This document shows positions 15,465-25,959 of a stretch of 64,000 bases of DNA, in pieces. The notes below the pieces were generated by a model. It was not told the DNA's origin. It did not search any database and worked only from the letters and a program-made list of their open reading frames with translations. Position 1 is the stretch's first letter. The number at the start of each line of letters is the position of its first letter. A program made the translations under genes and the position numbers. The stretch is from Taenia hydatigena (lineage: Eukaryota > Platyhelminthes > Cestoda > Cyclophyllidea > Taeniidae), in contig JADWOT020000005.1 of the NCBI GenBank assembly GCA_036345935.2, forward strand, positions 7,063,960 through 7,127,959, in the 5' to 3' direction.

Positions 15465-15486
15465 CGGTTTCGGTTTCGGTTTCGGT
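15465..15486 (+). repeat. Short (CGGTTT)n microsatellite
   Basis: Three complete CGGTTT units and a partial fourth in a row. The unit is not the TTAGGG type expected of flatworm telomeres, so I treat it as a simple microsatellite. Confidence 0.7.
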
Positions 15487-18400
15487 CACTGAGGTGGCCA
15501 AACTTTCCTAGCTGTGTGAATTGGCCTCCGGGCCACACCAACAGCCCCGTTCCTTCTGTCCTAGTATTATGCCCTCTTTTGCCTTCAAGGAAGTCTCGAA
15601 ACGCTACAATGCCATCTGCCCATTTTGAAAGTTCATCAGACGGACACACGTTGCACACGTATTTTTTCAATAAAAATTTAAACATCTACGTTCTCATCTT
15701 AGTAGTCTTTTTGAAAGCAAAACTATGCCCACCAATGCGGTAGATAATCTGCATTCCTTTGTGTTCTTTTATGGCAACCTTGCAATGACCATTTCAGCTT
15801 TTTACCCACCAAATCATTCACTGCTTCTAGTTAGACTGATTTGAATGGCATAACTTACAAGTCTCTAAAGGCCCCACAGATCACTTCGAATGAAAAGCAG
15901 CAACTTTCTCAGCAGCGATCCCACGAATTGGAAAGGCTAGGCTTTTGGCCATCCGACAGGTTATTTTTGGTCAACATTTTTATGCTGCCCACTATTCAAT
16001 TGTCTGCAACAGCTGCAGGAAATGTATTTTTGTAGGTTTGTGGAAATAAAGACTTTTAATTAATGCCCTAATACTTCCGACACAACTAAAGTCTTGGGAA
16101 CAGCTGCTATCCAAATGATCCTTTGACTCGTTACTCCCTTGGGAGGCTGTTGTCCTGTTCCGCGCTTGCAAAATGACCCAATCATAACCATTAGGATTTT
16201 CGAATTTTCTTTTTAATTATTGCATACATAAGCGAGGAATTTTATGCCCTCAGCATCGCCTTGCAATGCCATGTTTGAAATATAAAATTATGAACTGCTC
16301 CCTTCGAATACTGCATGAAATAATGACTGCATGTGAGCTTACAACAATCAGGAAAAAGTTCACCGATCTGTTTGCATTTGTTATATTGTCCACTCATTGT
16401 GCCTGAAAAGAGTTGGTTAATTATACCTTGTACGCATGGAAAAAAAGCAAAAAGCAAAAAAAAATCGCTGTCTTCTAAAAATGATCCTAGTCAATTCGAC
16501 CAATCAAATTATGCATGTATTAATGTTCAATTTGCTGCTAAAGTGTCATGAACTCCCTTACTAGCAGCTTTTGATTCTTTAGTTCAAAAAATAAGGCTTT
16601 TGAACTTCAAGTATTGTTTATTGCTTCATTAAATTATCAGAAATTACACAAGGTGCTAAAAATGTACAAAAAGCTTCCTAGCCTTTAGGTCTGATTGTGC
16701 AACACATTTCTGCGGTTTTTGAATGCTCAAGTGCTAAGGCAGCCTATGTAATAACTACCTCCGCTTAGGATTAAAAAATTTATGCTTTACTTACTCTCCA
16801 AATGTGCTACTAATGCAGTATTTTGGGTATTTTATTACCTCTGCTTATTTTTACTACATCTGTTTTACGCTTTACAGTCTAAAATGTGATAGCAAATCTT
16901 CTCAGGCAATCTAAAATAATAAAAAAACTTTGTGTACAAATTCGCACAAGTGCAACTCGGGAATTGCAGGTGTAAAAGATGTAAAAGAAGCTTAATAAGT
17001 TTCGGCCGTAAACCACAGCTATTTAAAATGAAGTACGAATTTTGCCCAGCGCTATCCAAATTAGTAGCAGCTATATCAAATGACAGCATTTGTACTGCAT
17101 TTTTAAAACTACAAGGCTATCAGTGAATAACTTTTGTCCCTTCAATGCGTGTAGAAGCCGTAGCATGTGGGAAGCACTACTAAGTGGGACACTAGACACC
17201 GCCCCAATTGTGCCCAAATGATGTAATGCAAGCTTTTGGTTGATTATGGAAGTAATTTAGGCCATAGTTAACATTTTTTCGCAGTCCCTTGCTTCACCAA
17301 ACAATGTAGGAGGCTTTATGGAGCTTGAACTGGATGCGAGTAAAATTTACACTGGAGTTAGTTCCACATCTACATTTGTTTTCATCTAGTAGGCATGATT
17401 TTTTCAAAAAATTAAAACCTCGAACAAATCATACTTTCTCTGCAGCGAATTTCCTGGTAAAATTTTTACTTAAAATTGCAGAACTACTAAAGCACCACAC
17501 TAACTCACCAGTGGATTCGTAAGGCAACTTCTACCGATTATTGCTATATATTTAAATAAGCTTATTGTGAGTTCGTGTAGTTATTATAGCTATTCCAGAA
17601 TGGACTAAGTTGGCCCATGAAGTGTAGAATGTTGGTGATGATCACTCGTCTTTTGGGCCCGACGTACAAATGCTGTTTGTCTTCTCCTGTACCATTCAAA
17701 GTGTGCTCTTTATTCCTCTTTCTTAAATAATTCATCTGCGGTGCGTACCTGCCCCAGCATGCATGCTTAAGTCAAGATATCTTAACATTTTAATAACACC
17801 CTTTCTCGCTTTAATATATACGATTTAACATAGTAAAATCTGATTATAGGAAAGAAAAAGGTTTGCATTTCAAATCTTTTATGCTGAAAGGCGACTCAAA
17901 GACCACCGTGGATTTCATTTCGCCAGCCAGACCCAGTCAGGCGACAACGGGCTGTGCATAGCCCGCTCGTCGTACAGGCGCCAGGTGCCTAGATGAATCA
18001 CAATCATTGCTTGCCAAGTATGCTCTGACTGCGTGCGTTTCCAATTTTGTATATTTTTTTACATAAAATAAAGCATGAATAATTCCATCAATTAATTCCT
18101 TCATGAACAGGAGGTACAGAAGCTCTTTTCAAGAATGGACGAATTTAAAAGCAGGTGCCACCATTAAGCCATGTCTATGCAGCATCGGAATGCTTGCCAG
18201 GACCCCCTTCAACCGGCTTGTGAGTCTGAAAGGGTGGGTGATGATGTCTATAGGGAGAGTGTCATGGGGAACGCTAATGCGGAAACTGCCGTTTAGAGAA
18301 CTTTAATGACTCGAGCGCCTCTGAGGCGCCAGATGTCAGCATCTATGACTCATCTTTCCACACCGTCCAACTCACTTAGTTGCTTACGTGGGTGTGCGTC

Positions 18401-21227
18401 TGTTTACCCGCTCGTATATTTGCATATCCCGGGTAAACCGGAACACATGGCAGTTGCTTCAGCCTTGTTAGAATTGCGCTATAGCGCAAGTCCCAGGTCA
18501 ACTCCTTCTTTCATCTACGTACGCCTCCTTTGTCTACAACTTAGGCAACTTTTTCTTTTATGTTCTACTTTCCTTAACCGATTATCTGAGAACGAATTTA
18601 AATTCATCATATACTGATAGTTTTGTAGTAGCACAGTGTGATTCTGATTGGAGGAGTTAATTCTGGTGGCTTGGGCCCCGAATTGCTGAAGTGATTGATG
18701 ATGCACCGTTGTAAATTTCACTGCTGACTACCTTCAGAAGTTCAAAAGGGTGCCTAGGCTCATTGTCTCTTAGAATTTTTTAGTACCCTCCAATTTACTG
18801 CCTTCATGATTGTGGTAATCAAGGTAACAAGCTTATCAAACCATAAGACTTAAACATTTTTCAGCTAATTACGTATGATGCACAAACATTCCCTCAACTG
18901 ACTTTCAGTTGTGATTGAAGGAGTAGCCATGATTAATTGTTACCTAGAGGAAGGCTAAAAGACGACTTTAACTTTTGATACAATTTAACGAGACTTGACA
19001 GGCGGAGGAAATCAATCAAATCACATCGCTACTTCTGCGAACTTGGCTAACCAGGAGACTGACATTCTGCATCCTTACAAACTCTGGTGGTTCAACGAGT
19101 ATGAGACTAGTTCAATTATGGAAAATGACTTCAATTTGCCTGCAAATTTGACGAGCGAAGTTGCGTTGAGCAGTATGCTTGAACATAGGACATTTGGAAT
19201 CTTTACATGTTCACTTTTTGACAAATAAACTATCTGAAGCCACACTACAAAAAAAGTTTTTATGGTCTGATAAATTTGGCTTATCTCATCCAAAAGCGAA
19301 TATGTAATTTGCATTGGTAATAGTCGTTCCCGGTCACTGTTAACACGTGGAAAGAGGTGCATTGGTAACAAGTCCCAGGACGGGATGATTTATTCACGAA
19401 CCTAAAACCGATAAGGCAAAGCATTTCGCCGATGATTGTTTAGTCAGTGAGAAGAAAGCGTTGTGTTTGCATCTGCTCAGCTAAAAGTCGCCGAGGGTGC
19501 AAGCGTTCGAGCAAACATTTGGAATGGGATGCGCATTATCACAGTGGTAAGACGTCTAATCTTAAGGGAAAAAATTGTACAATTTGTGTCAAAGAGGGAG
19601 TGATTCTAAGCTCGGCAGGGCTACGAGTGCCCATAATCTAAAGCTACGTAATGATATTTTAATAAGGACTTAGTCCTTAACTCCACATTCCATTGATGCT
19701 TTTGAAGGTGGCTCATGGTTTGTGTGGTTGAAGACGTAAAGTAATTAGACAACTAAATTTAGGAAGGAATAGCCTTTCAGGTAGGTATGTAATTAGTCAT
19801 TCTAAACGGTTTGCCAGACAAATTGTGAGTTTAAAAAGAGGCTGAAAATAGCCTTAACGACACGCCTCTGTTTTGTTCGTGTTGTAACGACGACAGGCAA
19901 AAGGTTTCCGCTGTCTTTCGAGGCAGTAAACAACATGCCAACATCTTCCAGGAAAATTACAGGCAAACGCATATTCTATAGCTGTGAATAAGTTACTAGC
20001 TCAAGTAAACTCCTATGCCCTTTTATGCAGGCAAAGCCTTTAATTTTCTTATAATCTTGGGCAGTAGTCTGCGTACAACCTGAATTGATTTGTTCACCAG
20101 ACAGCGTTCTAAAAACCCCAAATTACAATGCACAATTGTTGCATATTTTGACTAGTAATCTACCTATTCCGGTTCTACTTATACGCCTCATTGTTCTCCT
20201 CATTGGAGAATTTCTATGGGTTAGTAGAAGCCTCAGGGAATGACTAACTTTTAAAGAGAAGTTTTTGCATGCCTTCAAGCTTGAATAGATGTGTTTCAGT
20301 GGTAAAGTATGCGATAAAGCTTTAATTATTTGAGATGACTTTTTAAAATGCATGATTGTTTGATTCATATTAATCAAAAGGGGTATCATTGCGTTCTGTT
20401 GCTGCTACTGTTGGACACAAAAAATAATCAAAGATACATTGTGATATGATACTTCCTTTTGCATTTCTGAAACAAATCAACATAATAAACTTAAATAAAA
20501 AATATGAAAAACTGGGCCATTTTGATAAAAAAACAAAAAATTTAAATTAATTGCTATCTTCTTAGCGAAAAAGCGAGCTTTTCTTCAGGCAAATGATCAA
20601 TCACTTTCATTACGGACAGGAAGTTCTCTTGTATTATCGAGCCTTTCACAGTTCAACAAATTGCAAACATTAACCTCCGAAACATTTGTGTTAGCTCATC
20701 TGCATTCCATAAAAAAAAGACAAAGTAAAAAAAACTGAGGTGGCAAAAGCATCAGCCTGTAACGTGTATTTTCACACAATGCGTCAAATGTGGATTATTA
20801 CAGGTAAACATAATTGCCGAAATGCCTAAATGATTTTAGTAAAATCAACTAAGCTGGTCTAAACAGGAAAATTAATTCTCATTTGCAAATTTTCATTTTG
20901 AGCGTTGTGTGGCCCTCGAAAGAAGCAATCGGTTAGTCCTGTCTGGGAATTATGGCGAATGAGGCAAAACAGACTAGTTGAAATGTACTTTGCCCTCTGC
21001 AATTCCATAGTGCCATGCCGAAATACTCGGGTAGCTGACGCGGTTTTCATCAAGTTCTAATTGTAATCGCGCAAAATGCTGAAAGTTTAATTAATGTTGA
21101 ATTGCATTATCACGGTTTAATGGTTAATAGAAGATTGTTGACCAAAGAAACGCAGAATAATAGAACCACTTTACCGTGAAGACCACCTCTGATTATAGCT
21201 GCATTTGTGCACCAGGCGGGTTGGTAA

Positions 21228-22513
21228 CAATAACTGCAGAAAGCTACTTAAAATACATTACTTATTCAAACATTCACCATTACAACTCACGAGCCTCTTC
21301 AAACGATAAATTAGCCTGCCAGTTCAACTCTTTAAAAGAGTTCTGTCTCCAGAACAAAAAACTACCTCCAGTCACCCCTTCCCGTCTTGCCTTTATTTCC
21401 CAACTGCCTATTCCATCTCGTGTGTGACTGTCTAATGGCAAGAAAAGGTGATAGTCATCACTTGAAGAAATATGAGTGGAATACGGAAGGTGAGGATGAG
21501 GTAGCGTCCCCGCTTCCTCCCTCCCTCCCTCCCCTCTTTCCCGCCTCCCTCCCTCCCTCTTCCTACCTAGCCCATCCCATTCTAGCCTCCCATCCCAAAG
21601 TGCAAATCTTCCCACGGGTAAGCTTCGCGACTGGATGTGGTCTTGTAAGATTGGGACTCCTCCGACAGACCACTTCTGGATGCGTCTGAACGAGAAGTAG
21701 ATCGATCTCAGTCCCAACTGCTTGTCTCTCACCAAGTCAACAACTCCTAGTGAACACTTTTCTTCCAACTTCATCACACACATACAAAGAGTGGTCTTGC
21801 GAAAACGAAGTGGTGCGTGCTTGATAAGTGTGGAATGGGTATTGGGCGGATCGTGTGGAGAGGAGCAATGATCTACCACTCACTACAAGTCAGTTGGCAG
21901 ACAATTTGATGGTGACGCATTGATGTATCGTGAAAGAAGTAAATTACAAATTGACATTCTTTGACACTCATTGTCACTTGTTAATGCATGTGGACGGAAC
22001 TCATTTGCTCAGGTTCTGCGAATTCTCTCCTTCCCCCTCTGCCCCTGTGAGATGTAGGTGCAAACCAACTGCTTCGTCACTCCACATGTGCAACACTGCT
22101 GAAAGTTGTTATTGCCGCGATAACTGTTACCGTTTTTATTATCAGTGGTAGCGATGCAACTATTGGACAATATCAAGAACCGAGGTTCTTCGTGAACATG
22201 ATGCATCTATCTCCGAGTGACTCATCGTTACCAAAAATCAAGTGGTGTTCGCTCAACTCACTTGATTGTGTGTGCGGTGTGTTCTGCCAGCGCAAATGCT
22301 ATGCAACGGGTTCGAGGAGAAGCTTCAATAGGCTTGTCATCGAGTCAAACTCAGTTCGCAAGGCAAACAATCTCGAATTACGTTAGATTCGACCGACATT
22401 GCATACGAGTTCTAAGTGGCAGGGAAATAGTAGCGATGACAATAATGAGTACTGTACGAGGAGGATTGGCGTGTCTTTACGTGTGTTTTTTAATGAGTGA
22501 ATATAAGCAATAA
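21228..22513 (+). repeat. Interspersed repeat, copy A (~1.29 kb)
   Basis: Nearly identical, in reverse complement, to 45212-46498. Both copies begin and end with the hexamer CAATAA; similarity fades into unrelated flanks just outside. The element carries a C-rich tract on the plus strand (21508-21558; G-rich on the minus strand), and a 199-codon minus-strand ORF (21280-21879) whose translation is identical in copy B. That ORF has no family motif and a low-complexity Arg/Glu/Gly stretch encoded by the G-tract, so I do not call it a gene. No long terminal repeats or inverted termini, and no transposase or reverse transcriptase motif, are visible. At its right end the sequence reads CAATAAA, creating an AATAAA hexamer absent from copy B. 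A non-autonomous mobile element is likely, but the class is unknown. Confidence 0.8.
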
Positions 22514-24961
22514 AGCGGACTTTACAAATTTCTACAATTTGTAGCAGTACATTAGGTCAAACTGCGCTGAGAACCGTTGAAACCTTTTTATCTCCCCGAC
22601 AAACTTTGAGCGAGTATTCTTTTTAATCATCACCCGCAATACATTACAGGACATACCTCTAGTTCTTTGCAACCGGGTCTCATGGCAGTGACTGAGTCAT
22701 GCTTGGCGAGCCTTCAACCACATTTAATTTCCATGTTTTGAACCGTCTGCTTCCGCGCATTGGCATTTCTAACACCGCTAAACTGAGAGCTGACACCCTC
22801 GATATTAGGCGCAAATTCTTACAGTTAATGCTTTTAAGAATATTTATTCGATGTCATACCTGTATCAAGATCGTGTTCCCCTTTTTGCAATGACCTTGTC
22901 TAGTTCTTTCCCTAGCATGACTCAATCGGGAATTCAGAGGGCCTGTGTATTAAATAGCCTTGAATCAAACTCACACTAATGGAAGATTCAATAACAGCGT
23001 CATGTCTGGTACCGAACTGTCGTAGTGTCGAAGCGCGAATGTAAGGTATAACCCGATGCAAAGTATAAATTAGGGTTCCTTTTTGCATACGCAAAAATAA
23101 ACTGGAGAGACTGCAATTCGTAAACCATTTCGTATATCCCCAATTCGTTCATTTAATTAGCAGTCGATTGAATTCGGATAAGAAGGGGAAAAATTGACGA
23201 TGGCGGCAGTTGCGTTTCGGCCGTTGGCGGCAAGGGAGAGGCAGAGTTCCAATTAATTGCGAACTCCGAGGAAAGCGAGCAAAGGTAGGAGCAGCAATAC
23301 TCGCCGTTTGGACCAAATACAAATATGTTCACAACAGCGTAAGCCCAAGTGGCACCTTGTCCAATTACCACAATTTTATGTCCACACCACACGTGACAAG
23401 GGTGATTCTTTTAAACAAAGGGACCGACCTGAATCAGCACAACATGGAGTGTGCTTTTGACTGCACTTCCCACTCTGTAGCTGTGTGTGGGTGCATGAAT
23501 GCGTGTGTACGTGGACATCCGTTTCTCGTTTAATGGCATCCAATTAGATTCCATTACCCCACCGCATTGAACAGCTAACTCCCACCGGAAATTACAATTC
23601 CGGTCATAAAAAGTTGGGCAGCACTTGTCTGGGCAAGGGTGACTGGTGCGGAAGCACCTCGTATGCAACAAGTGTTATGACTCCAGCCTTAGCGTTCGAG
23701 CTTTGTACTGAATGCACTAAACGATCGTGTAAAAAGCTATCATCGGTTCGAACGAGGTAACTTAAGTTGCGCTCCTGCAAGTCTGCATCTCACAGTCAAA
23801 GAAAATCATCTCAAAGCAGCAGCATGGGAGACAATTAAACTACTTAGTCAGTATGGCAGTATTTAAGATGAACATTGAGTCGCACTCACGCAAAGTTAAG
23901 ACTTCATGAGGAGCCGCATTAAATTATGACATTTTTATTGGTCTTCAGCACGCGACTTTTGACGCAAAAAATGCATTCATTATGGCCTTGCCTTTCACCG
24001 TGTGTGGGAGAAAATATCAAGTCTTCTTGATGCTGAAATGGATTCAACTTCAAGCAGATTGATGGGTAGGAAGAAAAGTTGAAGTGGGAGCGTATTGCGA
24101 TGCACCAATCAGGAAGTACAAAGAGTGTCTTGGAATGGTTTCCTTCGGTGCAATAAACATCCAGTTTTTACAATCTTTGAAGAATGTGTGGAGGTAACAT
24201 ACTGTTAACTTCGTTCTCTACAAAAGTCACTTTCTCCTTCAATCCCCAATCTAAGATTGCTGTTGTCACTTTGTCCCAGTACAGATAAGATCATATTCAG
24301 TCTGACCGGAGGTGATAAACGATATTAATAAAACAGTGAAACATGATATCCATTTTTACACCTTTGTACATAAAACCAAAATAAATGTGTGCAGAGCATA
24401 GTCCGTTTAGTTTTTAAAACAAAAAGGATTCAAAAGGAGCAAAGCGTATGACGGCCCAGCGAAAATTTTGCCGATAACCAAACCTTTCGAATTCTGGTTA
24501 GGAGCAGAAATTTCATACCATATTTTAGTTGAAATGGATTGTTAGTGCAAGTTGTGCCATCAACTTCTCAACGCTTTATACCTCCAAACGCGATCTCAAA
24601 AAAAACCACCAACCTGTTTGACAGATGTCGTCAGTTCATCGCTACATTTTGACACTGACTTCGCCTAGCAATCGTTGACAAATCAAAAAGTATGCTCAGA
24701 TGTTACTGAACATCAGAAATAATTAGTAGAAAAAAAGGCGAAAATACTACATAAGGTTAGGGAGAATTTGATTTGGCTTCGAGTTTGCAAAATCAAGGTA
24801 ATGCTTACCAATACAAAAGCGTTTCAGAAATGCTGAAAATCACTTTATCTATCACTCAGGAAGTCTTATCAATACAGCACATAATTTCGAATTGGAGATA
24901 GCTTCCACATAAAACAAAGCACTAGGCACCAAGAGTTCAACCAAGTCCCACAAAAGTAGAG
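22514..24961. other. Intergenic, nothing recognised
   Basis: Lies between repeat copy A and the RGG-rich exon at the end of the TDRD3 gene. It contains short overlapping ORFs on both strands, the longest about 107 codons, without motifs or splice structure. A GC-richer patch near 23.19-23.32 kb has an ATG with only 18 codons before a stop. It probably contains the 3' untranslated region of TDRD3 and intergenic DNA. Confidence 0.5.
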
Positions 24962-25134
24962 CTAACGACGATAAGATCCACGACCACGGGAATTGCGATG
25001 TGGGAAGCCACCACGGCCACGTCCACCACCTCTAAAACGGTTTGGAGGAGCCTCCCTCCTTCCTACACCCCTGCCTTTGGTATCGCCACCGTCACAGAGC
25101 GTCTTCGCGCAGCGCGGAGTAGAGGTATGAACAA
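24962..25134 (-). CDS. RGG-rich C-terminal exon, probably TDRD3
   Basis: A minus-strand exon-like block that starts after a consensus acceptor (tttccag) and ends at TAG. Its last 40 or so residues are rich in Arg and Gly, with the runs FRGGGRGRGG and SRGRGSYRR. RGG boxes bind RNA and are arginine-methylation targets, and TDRD3 proteins end in a basic, arginine-rich tail, so this fits as the last exon of the TDRD3 gene just upstream. The difficulty is phase: this exon needs one base from the preceding exon, while the nearest usable donor in the Tudor exon (GAA before gtgggc, near 25979) is in phase 0. Either a small exon between 25.2 and 25.9 kb is missing, or the two are alternative 3' ends. 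A separate gene is less likely. Confidence 0.5.
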
Positions 25135-25959
25135 CTGGAAACATGTCCGCCGTCACCTACAAGCATCAAATTATGCGCCAATCCCAATTCATTATTTACT
25201 GAAGAAGTACTATAAGATATCCATTTTAAAAAGCATGCATTGATTAGATTATTCCATTGTGCTGCAACGTGTATCGAATAAGATTTGAAAATAAGGGACT
25301 CTGCGTAAAACGACCACTCGCCGGCCGCCCAAGCACTAATTACGTCGCATGGATTTGACGAGCCTTAAAAATTTCAAACTGCGATAGATCCAGTAACCAG
25401 ATTGACTAAAGGACGCACCGTTAAAAAGAAAAGGATAAGAATCAGGTCAGCAAAATTGACCGCAAACACTCTAGTCAGTAAATCCTCTTATTTAAAATGT
25501 CCATTTTAGCTCTCAAAGGGCATTGTAACACTGAAGCACTTTATTTCGTATCGTAGCTTTTCAATGCACCCTCATTGGCTCTTAGATTATAAGAATTTCA
25601 GTCCTGGTTTCCGCGACCTCAAAACAGCAGAAAAACGTGCACTAAGTGTAATTTAAGATTTTAGGAGTGGTATGAACCATACACATATAACTTGGAGTAG
25701 CGACGATCTTGTGTACCGCGAAAACGATGGGAATTCAACTATCTCGAAGATATAAAGCACACCATGGATATAGACGCATCATTCACTCATAAAGCTTATG
25801 GGCCTGACTACATTTTTGGATTGCCTAGAAATAAGCCTGATGTTAAGGGAAGTGCAAGTCAATTGTAGCTCTCCTACTTAAAACATATCATTCCGCTTCA
25901 TGGACTGATGGGGATGGAATCTTACAGATCGCGGAATTAATGTAAGCAATCACAAAAAA

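Larger units (their letters stand above)
1..21227. other. Gene-poor AT-rich region, no supported gene
   Basis: I see no convincing protein-coding gene, tRNA, rRNA or recognisable transposon here. ORFs up to about 100 codons occur on both strands, often overlapping each other, with no shared splice structure and no family motif, as expected by chance in AT-rich DNA. Local exceptions in composition are a purine tract near 10.14-10.22 kb, a GC-richer patch near 11.75-11.93 kb and another near 17.88-18.40 kb. The stretch may be intergenic or may be a long intron of a gene whose exons lie outside or are too small to see. Calling it gene-free has moderate confidence only. Confidence 0.5.

Noticed and set aside
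18995..19228. 77-codon plus-strand ORF with protein-like composition
   Set aside because: A 98-codon minus-strand ORF overlaps it; no exon context or family match.
21228..22513. Repeat interpreted as a TRIM (miniature LTR element)
   Set aside because: No direct long terminal repeats were found between its two ends; only the hexamer CAATAA is shared.
23700..23775. GGTTCGAAC motif resembling a tRNA B box
   Set aside because: No A box at the right distance and no cloverleaf pairing could be drawn.
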